Shown in pieces: positions 1-18,361 of a stretch of 64,000 nt of DNA (position 1 is the stretch's first letter; each line of letters opens with the position of its first letter). Both the position numbers and the translations under genes were made by a program. Origin of the DNA: Pocillopora verrucosa (taxonomy: Eukaryota > Cnidaria > Anthozoa > Scleractinia > Pocilloporidae); NCBI RefSeq assembly GCF_036669915.1, contig NC_089314.1, forward strand, positions 4,659,120 through 4,723,119. The letters are read 5' to 3'. The notes under the pieces were generated by a model, which did not search any database, was not told where the DNA came from, and was given only the letters and a program-made list of their open reading frames with translations.

Positions 1-3000
1 CTCGTCTGTTTCTTGAACTCCAGGAAGATCTTTTAAAAGATGTGAATTCACAGAGCTGTCTGCGTTAAGTCTACCATCGTACAGTTTTTCAGACGACCAC
101 TTCATAATCGCCTCATTCATTCTGTAACAAAATTAACATGTTTTGTTTTACGTTTGATAACTCAAGATTTATTAGTCCCGAGAAAACGATAGAGAAAACT
201 GTCGTTTTCCGCCAGGATTCGAAACCAAGTTCCTTCTGCCCGTTGTTCTCTCCACCACTCAGCACCAGAGTAAAACCGTCGGGGTGAGGGGGGGGGGGGG
301 GGGCGGAGGGGTATGGGGTATGTTCAGGTCTAGAAACTTGCTAAAACATTTATTCCACCTTCACAGCACAAATTACACAGGATGTGGATTGGGATTTGTT
401 AATGAGATTTCACCCTTGAAGTTCAAGATTTGAAGCCGTTACGACCAAGAAAAATACATGATTGTAACAAAAAAAGAAATAATGCCTTCTTTTTCATTTG
501 AAGGAAAACTTTAATGACTAGGATTGCGTGGCACTCGAGAACACGGAGCGAACAAGGAGCGTTTCGCTTGTTTAAAGATAAATAATTTCCACTTTCCAAG
601 TGCAATAATTATAATGTTACAAACCTGTACTGCGTTGTTAACATGCGCACGGCTCCATCTCCCAGTATTTTTATGAGCCTCTCCATTAAAGTGACATCTA
701 ACCCTTGTTTGGCCGCTTTCTTGGATAATATTGTGGGAGGTAACTGAAGATGATCACCTGCAAGAACACACCTAGCAGAAGAAAACAAACGCAAAGATAC
801 AATAAGGCTCGCGCAAATAATACACTTACCCCAGGAGGCTACCTTACTCACTTAACACAATTCAGGAAACTTCGATTGTGGTTGGTTCAGTGCGCAGTTT
901 TTTGGGTGAGTGAAATTCACCGCAGAAACACAAAATATGCAGCTAACGGTCTTATTACCCTTCAACAATTGGATCTAATTATAGCAATACTAGTTTAAAT
1001 TTCCTAACACCTAAAATATTTAATTCTGTCACAATTCACATTTGCTTCTTTTTCACAATTCAAATTATGTCTAACATTTGATCTGTAGCTCTATTAATGA
1101 TACTCTCTATTAGGTGGGTGAATCTCAAAATGCAGTTGTATACACATGTTTACCTTTTTTTGTTAAGACTAGAGCTTATGTTACTGTTTTTCAAAAATAT
1201 TGTATCTTCGCCATCATAAATGTACTGGGTTTCCTGTGGTGTTTGCTTACCTTGACGCCCGTAATAAAGGTATCCAGCAGCCAGCCTCGAGAGATTGCGC
1301 AGCCTCATCAATAACAACCAAATCAAAGTGTTCTTGCTTGACAAGTTTAAGGGGACCATCAGATGATGCACTAGTATTGGTTGCCAGGACAACATCAGCG
1401 CTGGTAAGAATTTCTGTGACAGCTTTATCCTCTCTTTGCTTCAGCTCTCCTCGTAGAGATTTTATTTCTTGTTTGAGGTGCTTCTTTTCTGATTGACTCC
1501 TTGATTTTCTTACTTTTGACTGATGACAGCAGGGAACCAAAAGACAAAAGGAATTAAAACTGCCATCAAGCTCTCAAATTTGCTAACTGAAAAGTAAATA
1601 AGCTCAAAAATTGCTCTGGACTTCTATGGAATTCACAGAGACCCTTGCTCATAGGAAGCCATGTTGCTGGAAAAGCAAATGATTTGCAATAATGATTCTT
1701 TTCATACATCTTTTATTAAATCCATCAAGTATTTACGAACTCTGTTGAAGCAACAAGCTTTACTATATCTAACTGCCTTGATCTTCCTCAAAACCAAGAC
1801 AAGTTGCAACAGAAGTGGAACTTGTTATGAGAAATTCTGTCTATATTCCAGACACAGTTTGCGAAGAAAAGCATAAGCCTAGGGCAAGCAAGTTGCAAAA
1901 CATCCTGGGAACCCCAATCAAAGAAAATAATAGAGTGGGAACAAAATGGTTGTTTATGTTCAGCACAAAAGTATACTTGAAATCTAATCAAATTAACTAT
2001 CATGTTACACCAAATCTCTCTCTGGCATGTTTATTTTCCCCTAAGTCTCCATGGATAGAGGGGACTAAGGAGAGCATACATTTTTCCCAGACCCTAGCTG
2101 ATTTTTGTTCATCTCCATGGCCTGAAGGACCAGCAGAGGCTATTAATAATTGTCCATACCAGTGTATCATCAATGTCTTTTCTGACATCTTGCACAATGG
2201 CTGTTCCTTCAGAAGTAGACAGCAAAGCATCCAAAGAATGATCCTGAACAACACTCAGCAGTCGAGCAGGGTGACCAATCCTCACAACCTGAAACACAAT
2301 AATCAATCACAATTAAAAGAAAAGAACCTCAGTTTTTAGTCTGGAACAAATTTGCTGGTTACCCTGTATAGTTTTGCTAGCTATCTGATCATAGGAAATT
2401 AATGCTCGTGTTATGAAAAGTATTTGAAATTGAAGTGAATTGAGAGAGAAATTCCTTTGTCAGGACATTTCAATCAAAAGGAAATTTTGGATATGTCTGC
2501 CAGATGGGAATTCACATTTAATTTACTTGTGTCATAAAAATTTTCCCAACAGTTACTTTAAATTAATAATTAAAACATTACCTTAACTTTGCTTCTAATC
2601 AACTTTTCAACCATGTTGTCAACAGCAACATTTGAAGGTGCACAAGCTAATACCTTGAAGGAAAATGAGCCATGAGATACATATGAAGGCCTAAGCCAAA
2701 ATTTCCCTTATTTTTTTTGTTAAATGGTTTAAGAACAGCGACCTTGACTTAATGCTATGGGTATTTTAAAACATTTGCATCAGTTGAAATGTAGCCATTG
2801 TTAACATAAGATTTGAAAAATATGGGAGTTGTGAATGGACAAGTACAACTAGCTGGGAGGAACTTAGGAAAAGGAATAGTGACAGGCCCCTCCAAAGAGA
2901 CAGAGAAGGAGCAGTCCTAGGCTTCTAAACTTCACCAAGGAGAAAACAGGACAATAATAGTGAATAACTGGGAAACTCTCCCGCTTTGCCCTTTAACTCC

Positions 3001-5670
3001 CAAGATCTCATTAGTAAATTCTCCTTACTGTCTTCCATACAATTCTTATAATGTCAATTTGGAGAATTTGGTATCGGATCAATTAATAATCCCATAATTG
3101 ATATTTTACTTTATTCTCATCACTTGTCTGCACAATATTGTCTAGATATAGTAAGGAGAAATTCTGTCTTGGTCACTCACTGGAGTTAAGTGTTAATGAG
3201 TCACTTAATTAAACATTTTGTTCTATTGTATCAACATTTCCAACCTACACTTAACCTTTTAACTCCCAATACCGGATTAAGTTAAATGTTAATCATGTTG
3301 TTGGTAATCACTTTTGGGAGTTAAAAGATTAAGGGTACTCTTTAAAAGGTTTAACTCCTTAGCTGCCAACTCCATTGAGAAGTCCTGTGCCAATACAAAT
3401 GGATTAAATATTTTTCAAAATTGTAACTTGCTTTAAGTTTTAGAGGCCAGTATATTTTACATCTCCAGTGCCAGAGATTTGACTGTTACTCTCAAACTTT
3501 TGACATACTGAGTATGTCTAGGGGGCAGTAAAGGAGTTGAGAGATAAGTTTTACCCTTTATAGATCTCTAATCTAAAGAAGTCCAGTGTACTTTAAATCT
3601 ATCACTCTTAAAGTTTAGGGACAAAAATCAACAAAACATCTAAAATCTTCATTTACCTTCATTTTAAGATTTCTCACAGCCTGAGTAATAATCTCAACAA
3701 CAGTTGTAGTTTTCCCAGTCCCAGGTGGACCATGAACTATCGCCACTTCTCTCTGACACAATGCAAACCTAACTGCTTGCCTCTGTGAATCATCAAGACT
3801 TTGATTGAAGAAGATGCATGGCATCTCTCCTCCTTCTGTGAAGGGTCTGATCTGTAATGGAGGTCCAGGAGGTACATTCCCAAACAGTACATCAATCAAA
3901 TGAGCAGCTGGCCCCTCTCTGTACTTTGTTAAGGTGTCAAGGGCACTAAAGTGGTAAAGAAGAAAATTAACTTTTCTCAACTTGAGTTGTTAGTTCTATG
4001 CCATGATAAACTTGTCCACTCATGGTGAAGATGTTCTCTTCTGACTAGCCAAAGTAAGATAATGCTTTAAAAATTTGAAGACAGGTATAATGATTCCAGA
4101 AGGTTATTAATTTTGCCTTGGATGTTTGATATTTTGTTGGTGAGAGGGTGGAGAGGCAGAGAGGTGAGGAAAGGAGAGGGAATTGTCCTGTACCACACAG
4201 TTAATTGTAAGAGAGGAAGAAATTTGATAAACCCAAAATTTTAAGAGGGCACACAGTTTTTAACAGTTTTCTTGAGAGTGAATTGTGATTTTTGCCAAAA
4301 TGACCACAAATCAGCTAAGAAAAAAATTATGACTAAAATCTTACATCATATCACAGTACCACACACAACATAAAAAGGTAAAATAATTAAAAAAACCAAC
4401 AACAACAAAAACAAATAACAAAATGAACCTCACCAGTGAAATACAATTGAAATAATAATATTCTACAGATAATAAGGCAGAAAAAATTAACTGGTTTGAC
4501 AGGGTTTTAACTCAATCCTCACGGGCATTAGTTGGATACTACTTCCATCTAAGCTAAAAGCTACATGTTTAGAGCAAGGAAAATATTAGAGGGTTGTTTG
4601 TTCCCTGTTAAGAAATCAAATTCCTAAGTAATTTCTTTTATTGAAGTTCACCTGTGAAGATCGTTTTATAACTTGTAAAGTTTACATGACATAGTGAGTG
4701 CAGCTGGTGGCAAAGTCTGGCCTCTAATCTCAGATGAAGACTGTTAACCCTTTAACTCCCAAGATCTCATTAGTAATTCTCCTTACTGTCTGCCACACAA
4801 TTCTTATGATGTTATTTCAGATAATTTGGTATTGGATCCACTTATAATCCCATGATTGATATTTTTCTTTATTCTCATCACCTACCTGCTTGATATTTTA
4901 CTGATATTGTAACAAGAAATTCTGTCTTGCTCACTCATGGGAATTAAAGGGTAAAGAGTAGTAGTAGCCATAGCAAAGTGCACTGGTTTGGCTGAGTAAT
5001 AATGACCAATATCTTCTGACTGGGTGATTTAATTACCTCTTGATTCTTTTGTGAGTTACATCATTTGCCAATTTGATTAGTTTAAATGGACCATCATCAT
5101 CAAAACTGAGGTTGTCAGCTGTTTCATCAAATGCTACAGTAACAACTGTCTGGGAAACACGGCTTACAATTCCAGAGGCAATATCACTTGCTGCTTGATT
5201 GGAATTCAACCAACTAAGTCCCACTATGTCTCCTGAGTAAAGAGAATTCGAACATTACATCTATTTGATTCATTGTAGTGCGTTGTGGATTGTATCTTCA
5301 TGAAAAAGTGGAGCTAGATTGTCCACCAGAACATCGAATAATTTGGGCCCAGGGCGAGCACGTTAATAGCTAACGATTGTAACTTTTCACTGCATCAGAT
5401 AAAGAAACAATACTTGCCAGGCGTTAAAGAATGTGTCGGGAGTTTGCCATCAGAGCCAGGCTTATTTATCTCGAAGGTCAGAAGAAGTCTTCCATACAAG
5501 CCCGTCCTTCGGCTTCGGATACGAAGTTTCAACAGACAAACGCCCCTTCTTTGAAGCTCCTTTGGACTGACATTCTCTTGAAGAGATTTTGTCTCCTCGA
5601 TTTCAGCTTTCCTTTCTAAACTTAGGAGAGAAATTGTCTTAACTACAAATTGAGACACGTCGACCGCCAT
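1..5670 (-). CDS. IGHMBP2: DNA/RNA helicase SMUBP-2 (IGHMBP2), 5' part of gene
   Basis: Superfamily 1B helicase that unwinds RNA and DNA 5'-to-3' and is tied to ribosomes, tRNA and translation in animals. Coding exons, complement of: 5418-5670, 5037-5232, 3657-3945, 2582-2653, 2160-2288, 1251-1519, 625-771, <1-121. Together they give 492 codons with all phases joining. The start is [11 protein letters not shown]. Visible helicase motifs: Walker A GPPGTGKT with the following TTTVVEII (exon 3657-3945), [10 protein letters not shown] (2582-2653), Walker [10 protein letters not shown] (1251-1519), GDHLQLPPT and the TTQYR motif (625-771, continuing in 1-121). The sequence follows vertebrate IGHMBP2 almost motif by motif. 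The rest of the ATPase core and the R3H and AN1 zinc-finger domains expected at the C-terminus lie beyond the left edge. The first intron appears to use a GC donor. The gene is divergent from PLK1, with 1.2 kb between start codons. Confidence 0.93.
288..303. repeat. G homopolymer
   Basis: Run of 16 G in an IGHMBP2 intron, set in a wider G-rich stretch. Confidence 0.95.
2988..3199 (+). repeat. TTAA-bounded MITE-like element, family A
   Basis: Opens with CTTTAACTCCCAAGATCTCA and closes with GGAGTTAAGTGTTAA after an internal stretch shared with 4743-4954. It lies in an IGHMBP2 intron. Confidence 0.75.
3251..3332. repeat. Minimal (82-bp) TTAA-bounded element
   Basis: Termini TTAACCTTTTAACTCCCAA and TTGGGAGTTAAAAGATTAA are near-perfect inverted repeats with only about 44 bp between them: an internally deleted member of the same family. 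Confidence 0.75.
4743..4954 (+). repeat. TTAA-bounded MITE-like element, family A
   Basis: Begins TTAACCCTTTAACTCCCAAG and ends CATGGGAATTAAAGGGTAA. The interior (ATTCTCCTTACTGTCTGCC, TTTATTCTCATCACC) is the best-preserved family A copy here. Confidence 0.8.
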
Positions 5671-6890
5671 TATGGCTCATTGTAGTGCAGCGAAAATGAA
5701 GTACAAATGAGTTGTTGGTGTGATCAGCTCCTCTGACAACTAACAATGCAGGCTCGACTATTTCCGGTTCTGTTGTTCTTTAATTACATTCAGTCCAGAC
5801 ATTTGAAATATTTTTTAAAGTTATTTTACATTATTTCATTGATAAGCTATATAACGACTTCAATGTTTGCAGAAATGAAGGGTAAGTAACCAAGCTTTCA
5901 AAACTGTCAGTCTTCTTAAAAATTTGGGAAATTTTCACATTTTTATTGAACACAAAATTTTAATCCTCTCTTGTGAGGATGTTATTGAGAGATAAGGGAT
6001 ATTTTCAGGGGGCTGAAAGCAGAGACTGATATTTTTTAAGTGAACCCATGAAAAGTTTTTACTAACAAACATGCACACTAACAAACAATTTTAACTGCAG
6101 AAATTTGGGCCATAGCGGTTTTGGATCTCTGAAAATGGCCTCGTTTTAACTAGGTTCCTTACGTTACTTTTCATGTCCTCCACATGCGTGTACAAGCCTG
6201 TCACCCTTAATAGAATTAATATGCCTAGCTTGGCTAAAAAATTATGTAGTGGATATCAATCTTACGATGCAAAGTGGATAATATACAGTGGATTAATAAG
6301 TGTTAGTGAGGAGCTCAAACCTTTTTGTAATTAACAATTAATTTTGTTTTCACAGCTTGCAGCCGTTTGATTTTGAATTCTGAAACAAAAAAAAAGTATC
6401 CAAAGTGGGAAATATGAAAACATTTACATCAGTCCTTTCTTTTAGCTCTCCAGGAGGCGATTGCAACGTCTCTTTTTTCTAAAATGAGATAGTCTTAGTA
6501 TTTAAATGGCATTTAATATTTGAATCAATTTAAATTCCCGTTGCATGGTACGCATGATTTGCTGCATAGTCATGCAAATTTCTCTTTTGCGTGACTCTAA
6601 AATTTGATTGGTTCAGCGTTCGCATCTGTTTTGCTGTCCAAGCATTTGATTGGCTAACGATTCAAACGCAGTTTGTTTGAATGATTTCTAAACTGTCGAG
6701 CTTCTTCGAATCAGTCATTTCCTTCAAGCGAATGTAAAGTTCGTTCTGTGAATGGTTACTTTGATCTATGATCAGTAATCTCGTGATTTAATTTTTCACA
6801 ATTACTAATCAAAAAGCGAAATTATTTCCTGTTTCTTTACACTGGTAGCCGAAAACAAGCTTGATAAGCGACCAACAACCTCGAGTAAAG
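5671..6890. promoter_or_regulatory. Divergent promoter region between IGHMBP2 and PLK1
   Basis: This 1.2-kb spacer holds both 5' ends. Next to PLK1 there are two inverted CCAAT boxes (ATTGG at 6607-6611 and 6649-6653), an octamer ATGCAAAT (6572-6579), and CHR-like hexamers TTCAAA (6661-6666), TTTGAA (6676-6681) and TTCGAA (6705-6710). CCAAT boxes followed by a CHR are the known layout of G2/M promoters, including vertebrate PLK1. Use here is inferred from position only; no transcription start is visible. Confidence 0.5.
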
Positions 6891-14189
<7,299 letters not shown>

Positions 14190-14893
14190 ATAAAATGAAC
14201 TGGATTACCTTAGTAGTAATCTTAACTTTATGTTTTTCTCTTGATTTCTTGATAATTTCCTCATTTTATTCAATTATGATCTGTATGGGAAGATTTTACT
14301 GTTTATAATGATGAATTAAATATTTCATTATTAAGCTATTTATTTGCAAAGTTAGAGTAGAAGCTGTTAGCAAGTCAAACTTTGCGGGTAGTACTTTAAA
14401 GCAGTCTAGTGTTATACTCCTGAGTTATGCTTTGTCGATCACTTCTGTTGTTTCACTCAATGCTGTTCATCTTTCTTCAGACCTTGGTAATTTGAGAATG
14501 AATTGATGAATTGATTACAGAGGTCTTGTAACCAAGATACCTCTTTGTAAGAAAAAGGAAGAAATTCAATCCATAGAAGTTATAAATAAGTTAAGTTAGC
14601 TTCTAGAGTTTATGGAAAGAATTTTACTAATTTACAAATGTTCATCCAAATGATTTGATGAAGGCTTAAGATAATTAATTTCCCTTTATAGCTTATTGTA
14701 TAAATACTCCCAATGCTTTTCAACCAATTTAGAGTCTTTCAGTATGTGAAAATAACTAGTGAGGTCACTACGATTTGTTCTAGAAACTATGAAAATGTGA
14801 AAGAATATGTTCACAATAGTTAAGATGAATACTTCAATTATTGTTTGTTATTAATAGTTATACCTTGTCATTGTAAATAGCGATTTTACCTGT

Positions 14894-14899
14894 AATAAA
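14894..14899 (+). terminator. Poly(A) signal AATAAA, probable PLK1 3' end
   Basis: AATAAA lies about 700 bp after the PLK1 stop and is followed by a GT/T-rich stretch (about 14930-14955), as expected for a cleavage site. It is the most convincing signal before the SNRPC 3' end. Confidence 0.5.
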
Positions 14900-15930
14900 A
14901 GAATTTACTCTACATCACATCTCTGGTGTAGTTCTCTTTTTGAATTTCTGTCTGGACTTGGAGGTAAAAAATTTAAAATATTCTCTGAATTCAGTGCATC
15001 AATTATTGCTGCAGGTTCTCATCAAAGCGTTTACCACCAATAGTTTGTGAGTAGACCAGAAAGAAATGCCCCCAAACCTTTTCCGAAATTAATGATTATT
15101 AAGTTCTTTCCAATTTAACCAACCAGGCAGATAACACTTTATGTTTCAAACTACTGACTTTGGAGATCCAGTTTACTGACTTAGAGTGGACTTCATAAAA
15201 TTGATTTCATTAACTGCCACCTCTCTGCAAGCAGTTTAGGCAGGACACAAAACAGCCAGTCTTAACCCACAAATTGAAAGTGACCAATCAAAAATGATGA
15301 ACACCAGACTGATAACCAGCCACTGACAAACAATTCTTCACCTCTCACTAATAATGACTTCTGTTCAAGTAATATTAGTTTTCATTTCACCCAAAATATT
15401 TTGAGGCCTATTGAAAGTTGCTGGTCAAAGTTACCTTTTGCAGTTTAACATCAGTATGCATAGTCTCCATACTTTTCTCTAGACATTTTCTGAGGTGCTC
15501 TCAAGGATGAATTGTTTCAAAATTAGGAGCTTCTTGAATTAGTAATCATTTCCTTTTTTCTCCTATCCTGAATGTGTAATTCAGGGAGGATAATGTAAGG
15601 AGAAATAAGATGCAAGACACTCTGAGGGGTCAAGGGGTTCAAAGGAAATAAAAGACAAGGTCCACAGTGTGGCAAATTTTGCAACTTTTCCCCAAAACAA
15701 AGTGGCGCAAGATTGAATCAAAACATGTACTGGTTGAAATTATGTAGTTGGGCAATAAAGAATTGTGATTTAAAAATGGGTGCAATTTTGGTTTAAAAAC
15801 ATGCGTATGCTTTTGGACCAAATTGCACTCCACTCAGTTCACTTATAGTACCCTCATAAAGAAAGCATTTACAACTTGCTAGGTTATGAGAAAAAAAAAA
15901 CATGAAATAAGCATTACAATGAGTTTTACT
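14900..15930. other. Tail-to-tail spacer between PLK1 and SNRPC
   Basis: About 1 kb of AT-rich sequence between the 3' ends of two convergent genes. I see no coding exon, RNA gene or recognisable repeat in it. Open frames here are short and lack splice or homology support. Confidence 0.6.
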
Positions 15931-15935
15931 GTATT

Positions 15936-15941
15936 TTTATT
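15936..15941 (-). terminator. Poly(A) signal (AATAAA on minus strand), probable SNRPC 3' end
   Basis: TTTATT on the plus strand reads AATAAA on the minus strand, about 560 bp beyond the SNRPC stop. It is a candidate only; other T-rich stretches are nearby. Confidence 0.35.
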
Positions 15942-16499
15942 GGCAAATAAACTGTGGTTAAGTTTAAAATCTCATTGCAGAAGTATGAATTTTTTTTTTA
16001 TTTTGTGTATAACTGGGAAAAAAATGAACTAACTGACCATATCTGCAGCTGTGATCTGGAAGCAGACTTAGGGCTGGTTTCTCAGTATAAGCAAGGACAT
16101 ACTGTTTCATCTAGATGGTATTGGTGTCTTAAGCTAAAGTTCCAAGCAAGAGCACCTTGCTGTCCATGTATACAGTTTTTTTTTGCTCAGGCTTACATCA
16201 GAAGGAAAGCTATTCTTAGAGAGAGTTAAGATGTAAACTTAAAAATATAAATTTAATGCACACCTTTGCAAATTCATGTCTTAGAGACTCAGGAAAAACA
16301 TTTTGTTCGGTTCCTTCAACAGGTTCACCTCTGTACACTTTAAGTTAACGTCAATGTCTTAATGTCTTAATGTCAAAATGTCTCCCTTGCAAAACAAGTC
16401 TTCATCTGAATTGTCTGGACAACCTCTTTTGATAAAGTTCATTGCATAACTAAACAATAACAAAGTAAATAACAATTTATTCCCTAAACAGAATTGTCA

Positions 16500-18233
16500 T
16501 TAAGATTTTCCTACAACTGGCCTTGGCTGATTCCCTCCGCCTGGTGGCCCTGGCATTCTTCCTGGTGGTGCCCCATGTGGTGGTCCCCCAGGTGGTGGTC
16601 TAATACCTGCTGGTGGTGGCATTGCCCCAGGGGGTGGTATTGGAAATGGTAAAGCTCCAGGGGGTGGTAAGGCTCCTGGTGGTGGCATCATTCCAGGGGG
16701 TGGAGGCGGCATCATTCCAGGGGGTGGTAGGTGTGCAACTTGTGGGGGTGGAATGGCAGTACCAGCTTGATAAGCAGCAGCTAAAAATGAAGAATGAAAC
16801 CATCCAATGTTATCGTGACATAATGTTTCTTAGGCACTGGTACAGAGACTGCACAACACTGCATGTACCTTAAAGCAAAAAATTTCCTTCTCAAGTCAAT
16901 TCAGTTTGTAAAGCCTGTCCTAAGAGGGACAGTATCATAATTTGTGTGCATTTTCAAAAATAAGTCTCGCTTGTTCCTTCTTAAGGGAACAAGTTCAAAA
17001 GGCATGTGATGATAATAGGGTTTTGAAGCTTTGACACTATCGGAGTCTCAAAGTTTCAGTACAAATTAATTTCATACCAACTTTTGGTGCATTTCAGTGA
17101 GTTTTTTTAAATCTAATTAGTGCTTAATCAAATTATAATTCAATTCTCTTGACTCAAGAGCAGCAAGAAGCAGCGAGAAGTTTTTGCGAAAAATAGTTGT
17201 CTCTTAAGTAAATATATGTTAATGTGAAATGCATACTTGTCTGATCAATCAAACTCTGTGCCTGTTCTTCCATCCACTTCGTGTAATAAAACCTCACATT
17301 TTCCTTGTGTTTTCGGCCACCATTGTGTGTCTTCCGGACTGACGGCTGGGAGTTAGAGAAACAATAAAACCAATTTTGTTAGCATAGGTAAGGAAAGGAA
17401 GCTGTCTAGGTGTTGTAATTCCAGGAAGGTACTTGATAATTAAAGGGAAGAGTAATTACACCAATACCATTATCAAACAGCCAATGTATTACTATGAGAC
17501 TAACAAAATTGTAAATACTTAGGATATTTATGGAAAGTCTACGTTTTTTGGGAAAAAGCTAATGTAGGCTAGAAAAGTAAACCACAAAAAGCAACAGTAA
17601 TACATTTTCCGTGGTGAAATTTGTGCCCATGTATTGAATTTAGTTGCAATTGGTAAGTACAGAACTGACCTGTTGGAATTAAATTGAGGAGTTTTATAAT
17701 ATCTAGTAACATGGGATTCATAATTATCGACACTTTAACCTAAAACTGAGAAAGTTCACCTAATGGAGAGAAATTTAACCTGTTACCCAAGAAGGGTAAG
17801 AGACAATGCAAGTATACAAAGCAAATAAATATCAAGGAACAAAGGGAGAGAGAGTGCTTTTGGAGTGAGCCCTGTAGAAAGACACAGGCTTTAAGATGCT
17901 AATGAAAGAAGTCCAAAGTTGTGGTAAATTCCCAAAGAGACATGAATTATTGGTGCAGACAAAAAAAAAGGCAAAATGTCAGAGTGCTGGAGAGAAGAGC
18001 AATGAGGAACTGGCTAAAATAAGCGTCGTATCTCAAACGAAATCTAAATAAATAAATAAAGACTTACCGAGTCATGTGTTAAGTAAGTGTCGCAGTAATC
18101 ACAATAATACCTAGAACGGAAAGAACCATTATGAAATTAAATCATAAAGCAAGAATTCGTCATGAAATAGACTAAAAGAAATGCAATACAACGTTATTTT
18201 TAAGCTGGAAATCGGCCCTACTTACTTAGGCAT
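16500..18233 (-). CDS. SNRPC: U1 small nuclear ribonucleoprotein C
   Basis: U1-C stabilises pairing of U1 snRNA with the 5' splice site. Exons, complement of: 18226-18233, 18068-18110, 17237-17345, 16500-16780; 441 nt, 146 aa (human 159). The N-terminus [20 protein letters not shown] carries the C2H2 zinc finger: Cys6, Cys9, His24 and His30, followed by the conserved [17 protein letters not shown] helix and SLIDQTTAAYQ. The last exon is a Pro/Gly/Met-rich tail with repeated PPPG and GMMPPP units ending PRPVVGKS. The first coding exon is only 8 nt (ATG CCT AA), joined at phase 2 to complete Lys3. The gene is head-to-head with PINX1. Confidence 0.96.
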
Positions 18234-18361
18234 TTTGGTACAGTGCGTCCTCCACGTTTGCGCGTTGTAAAGCTACGCATAAATTTCGCCAAGTTGCCGC
18301 TGTCGAATAAAATGCTGGCTCGCTTTAGAAAGTTGCGTCACACGTGGGTCAAATAATCAAC
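18234..18361. promoter_or_regulatory. Compact bidirectional promoter of SNRPC and PINX1
   Basis: Only 128 bp separate the two divergent start codons, so both promoters and 5' leaders must overlap or sit inside this stretch. It contains a perfect E-box CACGTG at 18341-18346 and is richer in CpG than its surroundings. No TATA box is visible. Shared control is inferred from the spacing. Confidence 0.7.

Noticed and set aside
16613..16873. Plus-strand frame opposite SNRPC
   Set aside because: It is the antisense shadow of the proline-rich tail.
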